From NCBI GenBank assembly GCA_905210905.1, contig CAJLYQ010000007.1:1-46888 (forward strand): a stretch of DNA of 46,888 bases, in the 5' to 3' direction. The notes below the pieces were generated by a model. That model was not told where the DNA came from. It searched no databases and saw nothing but the letters and a program-made list of their open reading frames with translations. Positions 16,437 through 23,072 of the stretch are shown here, one piece after another; position 1 is the first letter of the stretch, and the number at the start of each line of letters is the position of its first letter. Made by a program: the position numbers and the translations under genes. This DNA is from an uncultured Christensenella sp. (GTDB lineage: Bacteria; Bacillota; Clostridia; Christensenellales; DTU072).

Positions 16437-18089
16437 TTATTTTACGATATAAACCGTCGAGCCGTAGGGGGGAAGTTCGTAGTGGATTTTACCTTCCGTA
16501 GAGAACTTCGCGTCCGACCACATATCCGAGCAAACGTACTCTTTTTTGTCCGCAAAACCGACGTACTCGTCGCCGATAAGTTTGCGTAAATCGAACGAAC
16601 CTTTTTTCTTGTATGCGGAGCGGTTAAAAATACATATCGCGGTGCCTTTCGACAAGGGTTTTGCCAGAACGTCAACGCAGATTCCGTGGCGTACTCTCTT
16701 GCACGCTTTGCCTTCGTCGTCCTGATTTATCGCAATCATTTTTTCGTTGGTCACGATTTGCAAAACGAGATTGCTTTCGTCCACCGTTCCGTCTTCTTTA
16801 ACGAACTTTCTTAAATCGTTGCCTAAAATAAGCGGAGCGTTCATCATACACCACAGATTGAAATGGCTCTTGTTCTGATCGTAGGTCAGTTTGCCGTTGC
16901 CGACTTCGAGCATATCGGGGTCGTTGTATCCGCCCTTAACCGAGTACTTATAAAGTCTTACGGTATGGTCGTAAATCATAGTCATCCACCACCACCACGG
17001 TCTGATGTCGGGAGTGGTTCTCCACTGATTGCCTGCGGTCGCGCCCCACTTGTACGGGCGGTTGAATCCCCATTCGCAAATCGAATAAGTAATGGGTTTT
17101 TCGGGAGTTTGGGTTTCTTCACTCACGCGCAAGGTTGCCCTTTTAAGCATTTTGCCCATATTGCGGTATTGAAAAACGTAACCGTCGGAAGTCTTTTCGA
17201 TAGGATTGTATAACTTGATTATGTTGTTTCCTTTTTTGAGTTTAACCACGGTCTGAACTCTTGCGGTATTGTTGAACTTTTTGCAACTCGGCACGACGAT
17301 TAAGTCGGGGTATTCGGAGTTCGTTTCCACTGCGATAAACTTTTCGTATTCGCCGTGTTTTTTCGTCGTGATATTGAGCGCGTACTCGCCGTCTTCGGGT
17401 GCGTCCACCGCGTCGAAAATTATAATTCCGCCGTTGGCGTCCAGTCCTTTAACGAACGAACCGCACGGCATTTTTTCGTCTTTAACAACCGTCGCTTTTC
17501 CGCCGAGAACCGCGTCTTCCGCTTTAAGTTCGATTTTAACGGAAGGAGAACCGATTTTCATAAGTTCGATCGTGCTTACGAGCGGCGCTTTTTTCGAATA
17601 TGCGTGGTGATGGCAAAAATCGTACTTGAAAAATTCCGCTCCCCATTTCGCTATCGTGTACGCGTCGCGTTCTTCGTTGCCGAACCCTGCCGGCAAGTCT
17701 TCGCAGGTAAGCGTGCCGTTACTGCTGTATAAACCGACTTTAAGCCCCATATCGTTGATCTTTTTAATCAAAGCGGGAGTTCCGTGCGGAAACCGAACGA
17801 GGTCGCCCTGCAAATTGCCGTCGGCGTCGCGCATCGAAGAATGCCAGTTATCGTCGAGATTAACGAACTTATACCCCTTGTCCGCAAGCCCGGTTTTTAT
17901 AAGCGCCTCGGCTATCCGCGTGATTTTTTCTTCGTCGATGTTGTTGCGGAAACAGTTCCAACTCGACCACCCCATCGGCGGTTTGGTAACTCCGTTGTCG
18001 TACGGCGGTTCGTCGTAAACGTTTCTGCCGCGCCTATGCGGCGTAGTCAACTGTCGAATGTAACATAGATTGCAATTTTTTTCGCTCAT
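16437..18089 (-). CDS. Alpha-galactosidase-like glycoside hydrolase family 27
   Basis: 550 residues. The GH27 barrel begins with KPPMGWSSWNCFRNNIDE, followed by FVNLDDNWH. KYDFCHHHAY carries the nucleophile Asp and GGYNDPDMLEVGNG the acid/base Asp. Between these two halves lies an insert of roughly 150 residues (about 195-345) with a beta-rich composition resembling carbohydrate-binding modules; the barrel resumes at TYSICEWGFNRPYKWG. No signal peptide is visible. I chose ATG 18089, preceded by AAGGAAG at 8 nt, over an upstream TTG at 18152 that has no RBS. The gene lies 72 nt downstream of guaB with no terminator between them. Substrate could be alpha-galactosides or another GH27 sugar such as beta-L-arabinopyranoside. 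Confidence 0.9.
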   Translation of the reverse strand: MSEKNCNLCYIRQLTTPHRRGRNVYDEPPYDNGVTKPPMGWSSWNCFRNNIDEEKITRIAEALIKTGLADKGYKFVNLDDNWHSSMRDADGNLQGDLVRFPHGTPALIKKINDMGLKVGLYSSNGTLTCEDLPAGFGNEERDAYTIAKWGAEFFKYDFCHHHAYSKKAPLVSTIELMKIGSPSVKIELKAEDAVLGGKATVVKDEKMPCGSFVKGLDANGGIIIFDAVDAPEDGEYALNITTKKHGEYEKFIAVETNSEYPDLIVVPSCKKFNNTARVQTVVKLKKGNNIIKLYNPIEKTSDGYVFQYRNMGKMLKRATLRVSEETQTPEKPITYSICEWGFNRPYKWGATAGNQWRTTPDIRPWWWWMTMIYDHTVRLYKYSVKGGYNDPDMLEVGNGKLTYDQNKSHFNLWCMMNAPLILGNDLRKFVKEDGTVDESNLVLQIVTNEKMIAINQDDEGKACKRVRHGICVDVLAKPLSKGTAICIFNRSAYKKKGSFDLRKLIGDEYVGFADKKEYVCSDMWSDAKFSTEGKIHYELPPYGSTVYIVK

Positions 18090-18130
18090 TTCATCCACTT
18101 CCTTATATTTTTTCGTATTTTTTCGCTCGA

Positions 18131-18146
18131 TGTTCGGCTCCGAACA
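18131..18146. repeat. Perfect inverted repeat between guaB and the GH27 gene
   Basis: Arms TGTTCGG and CCGAACA separated by two bases. It has no U-tract, so it is not an intrinsic terminator. It could be an operator for a sugar-responsive regulator or an mRNA hairpin. No regulator gene for it is in the window. Confidence 0.55.
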
Positions 18147-18161
18147 CGACAAACAAACAGT

Positions 18162-19667
18162 TTATCTTTCGGGGCGGTTTTGCGACTTAATCATTACGTC
18201 GTGACTGCCGCCTTCAACGATACTCGTAGCGGAAACAAGCGTTATTTTTGCGTTTTTCTGCAAATCGGGTATGTTGGTTACGCCGCAGTTGCACATAGTG
18301 CTTTTGACTTTATAAAGGCTCTTGTTTACGTTGTCTTTCAGACTGCCCGCATAAGGAACGTAAGCGTCCACGCCTTCTTCGAATCCGAGCGTGTTTTTGC
18401 CGCCGAGATCGTAGCGTTGCCAGTTACGCGCGCGGTTACTTCCTTCGCCCCAGTATTCTTTGACGTAAGTTCCGTTGACGTTGAGTTTGGTGGTGGGGCT
18501 TTCGTCGAAACGAGCGAAATAACGGCCGAGCATAAGGAAATCCGCGCCCATAGCGAGAGCGAGCGTCATATGGTAGTCGTGGACTATGCCGCCGTCCGAG
18601 CAGATAGGAACGTAAATACCCGTTTCCTTAAAGTATTCGTCTCTTGCTTGCGCAACTTCGATAAGAGCGGTCGCCTGACCCCTGCCTATACCTTTTTGTT
18701 CACGCGTTATACAAATGCTTCCGCCTCCGATACCCACTTTTACGAAATCCGCGCCTGCCTTTGCAAGGAACAAAAATCCGTCTTTGTCTACGACGTTGCC
18801 GGCGCCGACTTTAACCTTTTCTCCGTACTTTTCGCGGATAAAATCTATCGTGCGTTTTTGCCAGATCGTATAGCCTTCGCTGCTGTCGATACACAGTACG
18901 TCGGCTCCCGCTTCGACGAGTTCGGGCACCCTTTTTTCATAATCCAGCGTGTTAATACCTGCGCCTACGAGATAGCGTTTCTGATCGTCGAGCACTTCGA
19001 GCGGATTTTCTTTATGTTCGGAATAGTCTTTTCTGAAAACGAGATAAACGAGTTTTCCGTCCTTGTCCACAATGGGGAGTTGGTTAAGTTTATGTTCCCA
19101 AATTACGTCGTTCGCTTCGGCAAGGTTGGTGCTTATCGGAGCGGTGATCAGGGATTCTATGGGGGTCATAAACGTAGAAACTTTGGCATCCGGCGTCATT
19201 CTGCTTACGCGGTAATCTCTGCTTGTGACCAGTCCGAGCAGAACGCCGTCGCATTCGCCGTTGTCGGTTACGGCAATCGTGGAGTGACCCGTTCTTTGAA
19301 CGAGCGCAAGCACGTCTCCGAGCGTACTGTCGGGCGTAAGATTGCTGTCGCTCACGACGAACCCTGCTTTATGATTTTTTACCCTTCTTACCATCGCCGC
19401 TTCGCTTTGTATCGACTGATTGCCGAAGATGAAGGACAAACCGCCTTCCTTTGCGAGTGCGATAGCGAGAGTGTCGTTGCTGACCGACTGCATTATCGCA
19501 GAAGTAAGGGGGATATTAAGCGTAATCGCGCTTTTTTCTCCTTGTCTGAACTTAACGAGCGGCGTCGAAAGATTTACTTTTGCGGGAATACAGTTTTCGT
19601 CCGTATATCCGGGAATAAGAAGATATTCGCTGAACGTTCTCGACGGTTCGTCGTAATAATGTGCCAT
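18162..19667 (-). CDS. guaB: IMP dehydrogenase
   Basis: 501 residues. Oxidises IMP to XMP with NAD+, the committed step to guanine nucleotides, in the cytoplasm. Two CBS domains are visible (about 95-215), ending near QLPIVDKDGKLVYLVFRKDY. The catalytic loop is VGIGGGSICITREQKGIG with the nucleophile Cys. The flap reads EYWGEGSNRARNWQRYD, containing the Arg-Tyr dyad. The N-terminus DEPSRTFSEYLLIPGYT is typical of a clostridial-type IMPDH subgroup. The start has a GGAGG RBS. The promoter and structured leader upstream suggest attenuation. Confidence 0.95.
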   Translation of the reverse strand: MAHYYDEPSRTFSEYLLIPGYTDENCIPAKVNLSTPLVKFRQGEKSAITLNIPLTSAIMQSVSNDTLAIALAKEGGLSFIFGNQSIQSEAAMVRRVKNHKAGFVVSDSNLTPDSTLGDVLALVQRTGHSTIAVTDNGECDGVLLGLVTSRDYRVSRMTPDAKVSTFMTPIESLITAPISTNLAEANDVIWEHKLNQLPIVDKDGKLVYLVFRKDYSEHKENPLEVLDDQKRYLVGAGINTLDYEKRVPELVEAGADVLCIDSSEGYTIWQKRTIDFIREKYGEKVKVGAGNVVDKDGFLFLAKAGADFVKVGIGGGSICITREQKGIGRGQATALIEVAQARDEYFKETGIYVPICSDGGIVHDYHMTLALAMGADFLMLGRYFARFDESPTTKLNVNGTYVKEYWGEGSNRARNWQRYDLGGKNTLGFEEGVDAYVPYAGSLKDNVNKSLYKVKSTMCNCGVTNIPDLQKNAKITLVSATSIVEGGSHDVMIKSQNRPER

Positions 19668-19702
19668 TATTTTTACCTCCGAAACAAAAAATTCTATTTA
19701 AG

Positions 19703-19776
19703 AAAAAAGCAGTCCGTCGCGCATAAAATCGCTTTCAGACCGCTTTTTTATCCCTTCCGCGCTTCCGTGCGGAAAG
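19703..19776 (-). promoter_or_regulatory. Structured guaB leader with attenuator-like hairpins
   Basis: The transcript from the guaB promoter first folds CTTTCCGC/GCGGAAGG (19753-19776). It then folds a 12-bp hairpin AAAAAAGCGGTC/GACTGCTTTTTT (19738-19749 with 19703-19714, one G-U pair), whose T-rich arm resembles an intrinsic terminator. The ATG is only 36 nt further on. A purine riboswitch core was looked for and not found. The sensing mechanism, if any, is unknown. Confidence 0.55.
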
Positions 19777-19842
19777 ACAAGTGCGTGTTTATTGAATTTG
19801 GTTTTTTCTCTCAGAAAAACTCTACCCGTTTCCATTATATAG

Positions 19843-19871
19843 ATATTACACTAACCGAACGGATTTGTCAA
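19843..19871 (-). promoter_or_regulatory. Promoter of guaB
   Basis: -35 TTGACA (19866-19871), 17-bp spacer, -10 TAATAT (19843-19848). The leader to the ATG is about 170 nt. Confidence 0.83.
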
Positions 19872-19957
19872 CGGAATTTCCCTTCCGCACCGTCGCCCTT
19901 TCGCGCGCGTACAATATATTAACGATACGGCCGCGAACAACCTTTTCTAAAAATGAC

Positions 19958-19986
19958 TTGCAAAACGTTTTTGAGGGTGTTATAAT
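19958..19986 (+). promoter_or_regulatory. Promoter of the corA leader transcript
   Basis: -35 TTGCAA (19958-19963), 17-bp spacer, consensus -10 TATAAT (19981-19986). Transcription would start near 19993, just ahead of the leader ORF. Confidence 0.84.
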
Positions 19987-20001
19987 TGAGGTAATTTTTT
20001 C

Positions 20002-20110
20002 GGAGGTAGCGTAATGGACCCTGACCCTTACAGTAGAAATTGTTTAGGTTGATACGCTCGATTTGTCCTTCCTAGCGGCAAGTCGGGTTTATATGGACTG
20101 CCATAGGAGG
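20002..20110 (+). promoter_or_regulatory. Two-state RNA switch controlling the corA ribosome binding site
   Basis: The segment CTTCC (20068-20072) can pair with the leader RBS GGAGG (20002-20006), as an extension of the AGCGTA/TACGCT stem. Alternatively CTTCCTA (20068-20074) can pair with TAGGAGG (20104-20110), which hides the whole corA RBS; that fold is supported by an inner stem of 20077-20084 with 20096-20102, one A bulged. The folds share CTTCC and exclude each other. Ribosomes translating the leader would favour hiding the corA RBS; ribosome loss early in the leader would free it. There is no U-tract, so control is predicted to be translational. Confidence 0.65.
20014..20052 (+). CDS. 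12-residue leader peptide MDPDPYSRNCLG upstream of corA
   Basis: ATG at 20014 with a strong GGAGG RBS (20002-20006) at 7-nt spacing, 12 codons, TGA at 20050-20052. It is the first ORF of the transcript and ends 64 nt before the Mg2+ transporter ATG. The Met-Asp-Pro-Asp-Pro start closely resembles MEPDP of enterobacterial MgtL, whose acidic/proline start makes translating ribosomes fall apart at low Mg2+ and so switches on mgtA. AGCGTA (20008-20013) and TACGCT (20053-20058) flank the ORF exactly and can pair across it. Its role as a Mg2+-sensing leader is inference, but RBS, composition, position and partner gene all agree. Confidence 0.8.
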   Translation: MDPDPYSRNCLG

Positions 20111-20116
20111 TTTAAT

Positions 20117-21094
20117 ATGATTTGTGTTTGCTATACGGACGCCAACACGGGACGGGTTACGAAAGTGCCCAAAGAACTCATTAACGAGAGTTCAGATTTT
20201 TCCAACAAATGGATTCAACTGATCAACCCCGACGAACGGGAAATTGATTTTATCGCCAGCAAGACCGGTATCTTTTCGGATTTTCTTAAAGCCGCGCTCG
20301 ACGAAGAAGAACGCTCGCGTATAGAAAAAGAAGACGATTGCCTGCTTATCGTCGTAGACGTTCCGACAGTCGTTATGGACGAGAAAAAATCGTACTGCAC
20401 GTACTCGACGATACCTATGGGTATCATTATGCGCGACGATTACTTCGTCACCGTATGTCTCGAAGACTCCCCTATTCTTCAGGAATTCGGTCAGAGCGTA
20501 AGCAAAGTCAAAGGCATTAACCTGCAAATGCACAGCAGAACCACTTTCCAACTGCTTTTCCAGATAGCCACGAAATACCTGTTCTATCTGCGCCGTATCG
20601 ACAAGAGCAGCCAAAGAATACAAACGCAACTTCATAAATCGATGAAAAATAAAGAACTCATCGAATTGCTCGACATCGAAAACTCCCTCGTCTACTTCTC
20701 GACTTCGCTCAGAGCGAATTCCGCGATTATCGACAAACTCACAAGAACCAGTCTTATAAAGAAACACGAAGAAGATCAGGACTTAATCGAAGACGTCGCT
20801 ATCGAAAACAGCCAGGCAATCGAAATGTGTAACATCTACCGTGACATTCTCAGCGGAACGATGGACGCCTACGCTTCGGTCATCAGCAACAACCTTAACA
20901 TCGTAATGAAAGTCCTTACTTCCATTACCCTGATTATCTCCGTCCCTACTTTGATAGCGAGTTTGTTCGGAATGAACCTGGACGGAATTCCCGGCTCGAA
21001 AAACGCGCCGTGGGCATTCGGCGTCGTGTCCGGCGTATCCTTCCTGACCGCGGGGATCCTTGCTTGGATACTGAAAAAGAAAAAACTTATGTAA
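20117..21094 (+). CDS. corA: CorA-family Mg2+ transporter
   Basis: 325 residues. Pentameric inner-membrane channel for Mg2+ (or Co2+/Ni2+) influx. A large soluble, helix-rich N-terminal domain is followed by two C-terminal membrane helices; the first ends in the diagnostic FGMNLDG (GMN filter motif), and the protein ends with basic ILKKKKLM. The ATG at 20117 has AGGAGG six bases upstream. Longer in-frame versions starting in the leader lack an RBS and were rejected. It is transcribed alone from its own promoter, with the leader peptide and switch above, and followed by a terminator. Confidence 0.94.
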   Translation: MICVCYTDANTGRVTKVPKELINESSDFSNKWIQLINPDEREIDFIASKTGIFSDFLKAALDEEERSRIEKEDDCLLIVVDVPTVVMDEKKSYCTYSTIPMGIIMRDDYFVTVCLEDSPILQEFGQSVSKVKGINLQMHSRTTFQLLFQIATKYLFYLRRIDKSSQRIQTQLHKSMKNKELIELLDIENSLVYFSTSLRANSAIIDKLTRTSLIKKHEEDQDLIEDVAIENSQAIEMCNIYRDILSGTMDAYASVISNNLNIVMKVLTSITLIISVPTLIASLFGMNLDGIPGSKNAPWAFGVVSGVSFLTAGILAWILKKKKLM

Positions 21095-21102
21095 AAAAAA
21101 TT

Positions 21103-21134
21103 CCCTTCCGCACCGCCGGAAGGGTTTTCTTTAT
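21103..21134 (+). terminator. Terminator of corA
   Basis: Stem CCCTTCCG/CGGAAGGG (21103-21110 with 21117-21124) followed by TTTTCTTT. Confidence 0.9.
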
Positions 21135-21180
21135 TAACCGCAATAACAAAACCGATCGCTTTTCTTAAACGACAGAATAA

Positions 21181-21663
21181 TCAGTCGGTAATATATTTCG
21201 GACGTTTGCGGTATTCGAGCGGCGTACAGCCTATATGCTTTTTGAAAAGTTTGTTAAAATATCCGCAATCGGCGTAGCCGACTTCCACGGCGACGGCAAC
21301 GACGGTAAGGTCGGTTTTTTCCAGCAAAGAACACGCTTCGTCCATTCTCAGCCCGATTACGTACTCGCTTACGCCCACTCCGCAGGTTTCCTTAAACAAT
21401 CTGCAAAAGTAACTCTTCGACAGGTCGCATAAGCCTGCCAGCATATCCAACCTTATTTCCTTGTCGTAATGCTCCCCGACGTACTTTAAGGCAGGTCTGA
21501 TAATTTCGCGATTTTTTGGCAAAATCATATCGTTTTTTACATTTATTTCACTCACGCGAAAAATCGGTTTTTCGTTGACGTCAACTTCAAAAACCACTAA
21601 TTTTTTGCCCCTACTCAGCGCGTCGTATACTGCGTTAGGGCGTTCTAAAAAAATTTTTCCCAT
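21181..21663 (-). CDS. AraC-family transcriptional regulator (short)
   Basis: 160 residues. The C-terminal two-thirds is an AraC-type double helix-turn-helix: LDMLAGLCDLSKSYFCRLFK, then VAVEVGYADCGYFNKLFKKH and GCTPLEYRKRP. The N-terminal region (about 60 residues) is too short for a full cupin sensor domain. It is divergent from the glycerol dehydrogenase/dihydroxyacetone kinase operon, which has a good -10 but a weak -35, so it is a likely activator of that operon. An inducer cannot be inferred from sequence. Confidence 0.87.
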   Translation of the reverse strand: MGKIFLERPNAVYDALSRGKKLVVFEVDVNEKPIFRVSEINVKNDMILPKNREIIRPALKYVGEHYDKEIRLDMLAGLCDLSKSYFCRLFKETCGVGVSEYVIGLRMDEACSLLEKTDLTVVAVAVEVGYADCGYFNKLFKKHIGCTPLEYRKRPKYITD

Positions 21664-21698
21664 AAAATAACCTTAATGCCTTTTCGTTATATGTCAAT

Positions 21699-21727
21699 AT
21701 ATTACCATATAAAAATAAGATTGTCTA
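21699..21727 (-). promoter_or_regulatory. Promoter of the araC-type gene
   Basis: -35 TAGACA (21722-21727), 17-bp spacer, -10 TAATAT (21699-21704). Confidence 0.65.
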
Positions 21728-21728
21728 A

Positions 21729-21757
21729 TGAAATCGGCTATACGAATAGTTTATAAT
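21729..21757 (+). promoter_or_regulatory. Probable activator-dependent promoter of gldA-dhaKL
   Basis: Consensus -10 TATAAT (21752-21757) with only a poor -35 (TGAAAT, 21729-21734) at 17 bp, as expected for a promoter needing an activator. The gldA RBS AAGGAG lies near 21808. Confidence 0.55.
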
Positions 21758-21822
21758 GATAGTAACGGCGCGAGAGTGCCTACTTACAATAAAAAAACAT
21801 TTCAAAAGGAGATTTTTAATTT

Positions 21823-22995
21823 ATGAGAAAAGCATTTATCTGCCCGACCAAGTACGTTCAAGGCGAAAACGAATTACTTAACTTAGGTTATTTTGTAAAG
21901 ACTTTCGGAAAAAAGGCTTTGCTTATCGCCGATCCGTTTGCGTTGGGTCTTGTTAAGGACAAACTCGAAGAAACCCAAAAGAGATACGGGATTGAACTTA
22001 TCGGTTGCGGAGATATCTTCAAAGGCGAATGCTCTCGTAACGTAGTCGCTAAACTTCAGGCGTTTGCCAAAGAAAACAAATGCTCCTGCACGATCGGTCT
22101 CGGCGGCGGAAAAGCCATCGACACGTCCAAGTGCGTTGCTGCAGGCAATCCTCTTATCATTTGCCCGACCATAGCGGCGACCGACGCTCCTACTTCTCAC
22201 AGCGCGGTTCTTTACACCGACGATCACGAATTCGACGATTACGCTTACTTCCGTCAGAGCCCCAGTGTGGTTCTCATCGACCTTAACGTTATCGCGAACG
22301 CTCCCGCTCGTTTCCTCGTATCCGGTATGGGCGACGCTCTTTCCACTTACTTCGAAGCGCGTGCAAACGTTAAATCTTACAGCAACGTAAACGCGGGACT
22401 TCCCTGCGGAGCAAACCGTAAAAAAGGCACTCTGCTCGGCTACGGCACCTACACTGCGGCTGCTTTGGCAGAACTTTGCTACAAGAACCTTATTTCCGAC
22501 GGTTACAAAGCGAAAGTCGCTTGCGAAAACAACTCGATTACTCCCGCTTTCGAAAAAATCGTAGAAACCAACATTCTTCTTTCCGGTCTAGGATTCGAAT
22601 CCGGCGGTCTTGCAGGCGCACACGCTATGCACGACGGACTTACCGTAGTACACGACATTCACCTTAACAACTTCCACGGCGAAGTAGTCGCGTTCGGCAC
22701 CATTTGCCAACTCGTACTCGAAAACAGCCCCGAAGAAGAACTTTACGAAGTACTCGACTTCTGCGACACCGTAGGACTCCCCGTTTGTCTCGAAGATCTT
22801 ATGACCAACAAGAAGACCGGCGAAGTTGCGAGAACCGAACTCACCGAAGAAGAATTGAAGGCTGTAGCGGCTAAGACCTGCATCCCGGACGAATCCATTC
22901 ATAATATGCCCTTCCCCGTTACCGAAGAAATGGTAATCGCGGCTATCAAGACCGCCGACAAGATCGGTCGTGCTTACAAGGGACTTGACGACTAG
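21823..22995 (+). CDS. gldA: Glycerol dehydrogenase (iron-type alcohol dehydrogenase fold)
   Basis: 390 residues. NAD+-dependent oxidation of glycerol to dihydroxyacetone. The NAD-binding TIGLGGGKAIDTSK and PTIAATDAPTSHSAVLY segments are typical of GldA. The metal ligands are visible as Asp in VSGMGDALSTYFEA and His in GGLAGAHAMHDGL and NNFHGEVVAFG. It is followed 77 bp later by dihydroxyacetone kinase, which fits the oxidative branch of glycerol use. The start has an AAGGAG RBS. Confidence 0.95.
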   Translation: MRKAFICPTKYVQGENELLNLGYFVKTFGKKALLIADPFALGLVKDKLEETQKRYGIELIGCGDIFKGECSRNVVAKLQAFAKENKCSCTIGLGGGKAIDTSKCVAAGNPLIICPTIAATDAPTSHSAVLYTDDHEFDDYAYFRQSPSVVLIDLNVIANAPARFLVSGMGDALSTYFEARANVKSYSNVNAGLPCGANRKKGTLLGYGTYTAAALAELCYKNLISDGYKAKVACENNSITPAFEKIVETNILLSGLGFESGGLAGAHAMHDGLTVVHDIHLNNFHGEVVAFGTICQLVLENSPEEELYEVLDFCDTVGLPVCLEDLMTNKKTGEVARTELTEEELKAVAAKTCIPDESIHNMPFPVTEEMVIAAIKTADKIGRAYKGLDD

Positions 22996-23020
22996 TTTTT
23001 AATAAGAAAAAACAACGACT

Positions 23021-23045
23021 TGGTCGGGAGCGTTTCGTTCCCGAC
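23021..23045 (+). repeat. Intercistronic hairpin between gldA and dhaKL
   Basis: Stem GTCGGGA/TCCCGAC without a U-tract. It may stabilise or process the mRNA and set the ratio of the two enzymes. Confidence 0.6.
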
Positions 23046-23072
23046 TAAACTCAGTATTAAGGAGATATCATA

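Noticed and set aside
18090..18152. 21-residue N-terminal extension of the GH27 enzyme from TTG 18152
   Set aside because: No RBS, and it would overlap the inverted repeat; ATG 18089 has AAGGAAG at 8 nt.
19668..19842. Purine (guanine) riboswitch upstream of guaB
   Set aside because: The conserved three-way junction and loop sequences are absent.
20063..20116. Upstream extension of CorA by 18 residues from an in-frame start at 20063
   Set aside because: No RBS; it would run through the regulatory hairpin, while ATG 20117 has AGGAGG at ideal spacing.
19987..20116. M-box (Mg2+) or Mn2+ riboswitch upstream of corA
   Set aside because: The conserved cores of those classes are not seen; the leader ORF and short pairings explain the sequence better.
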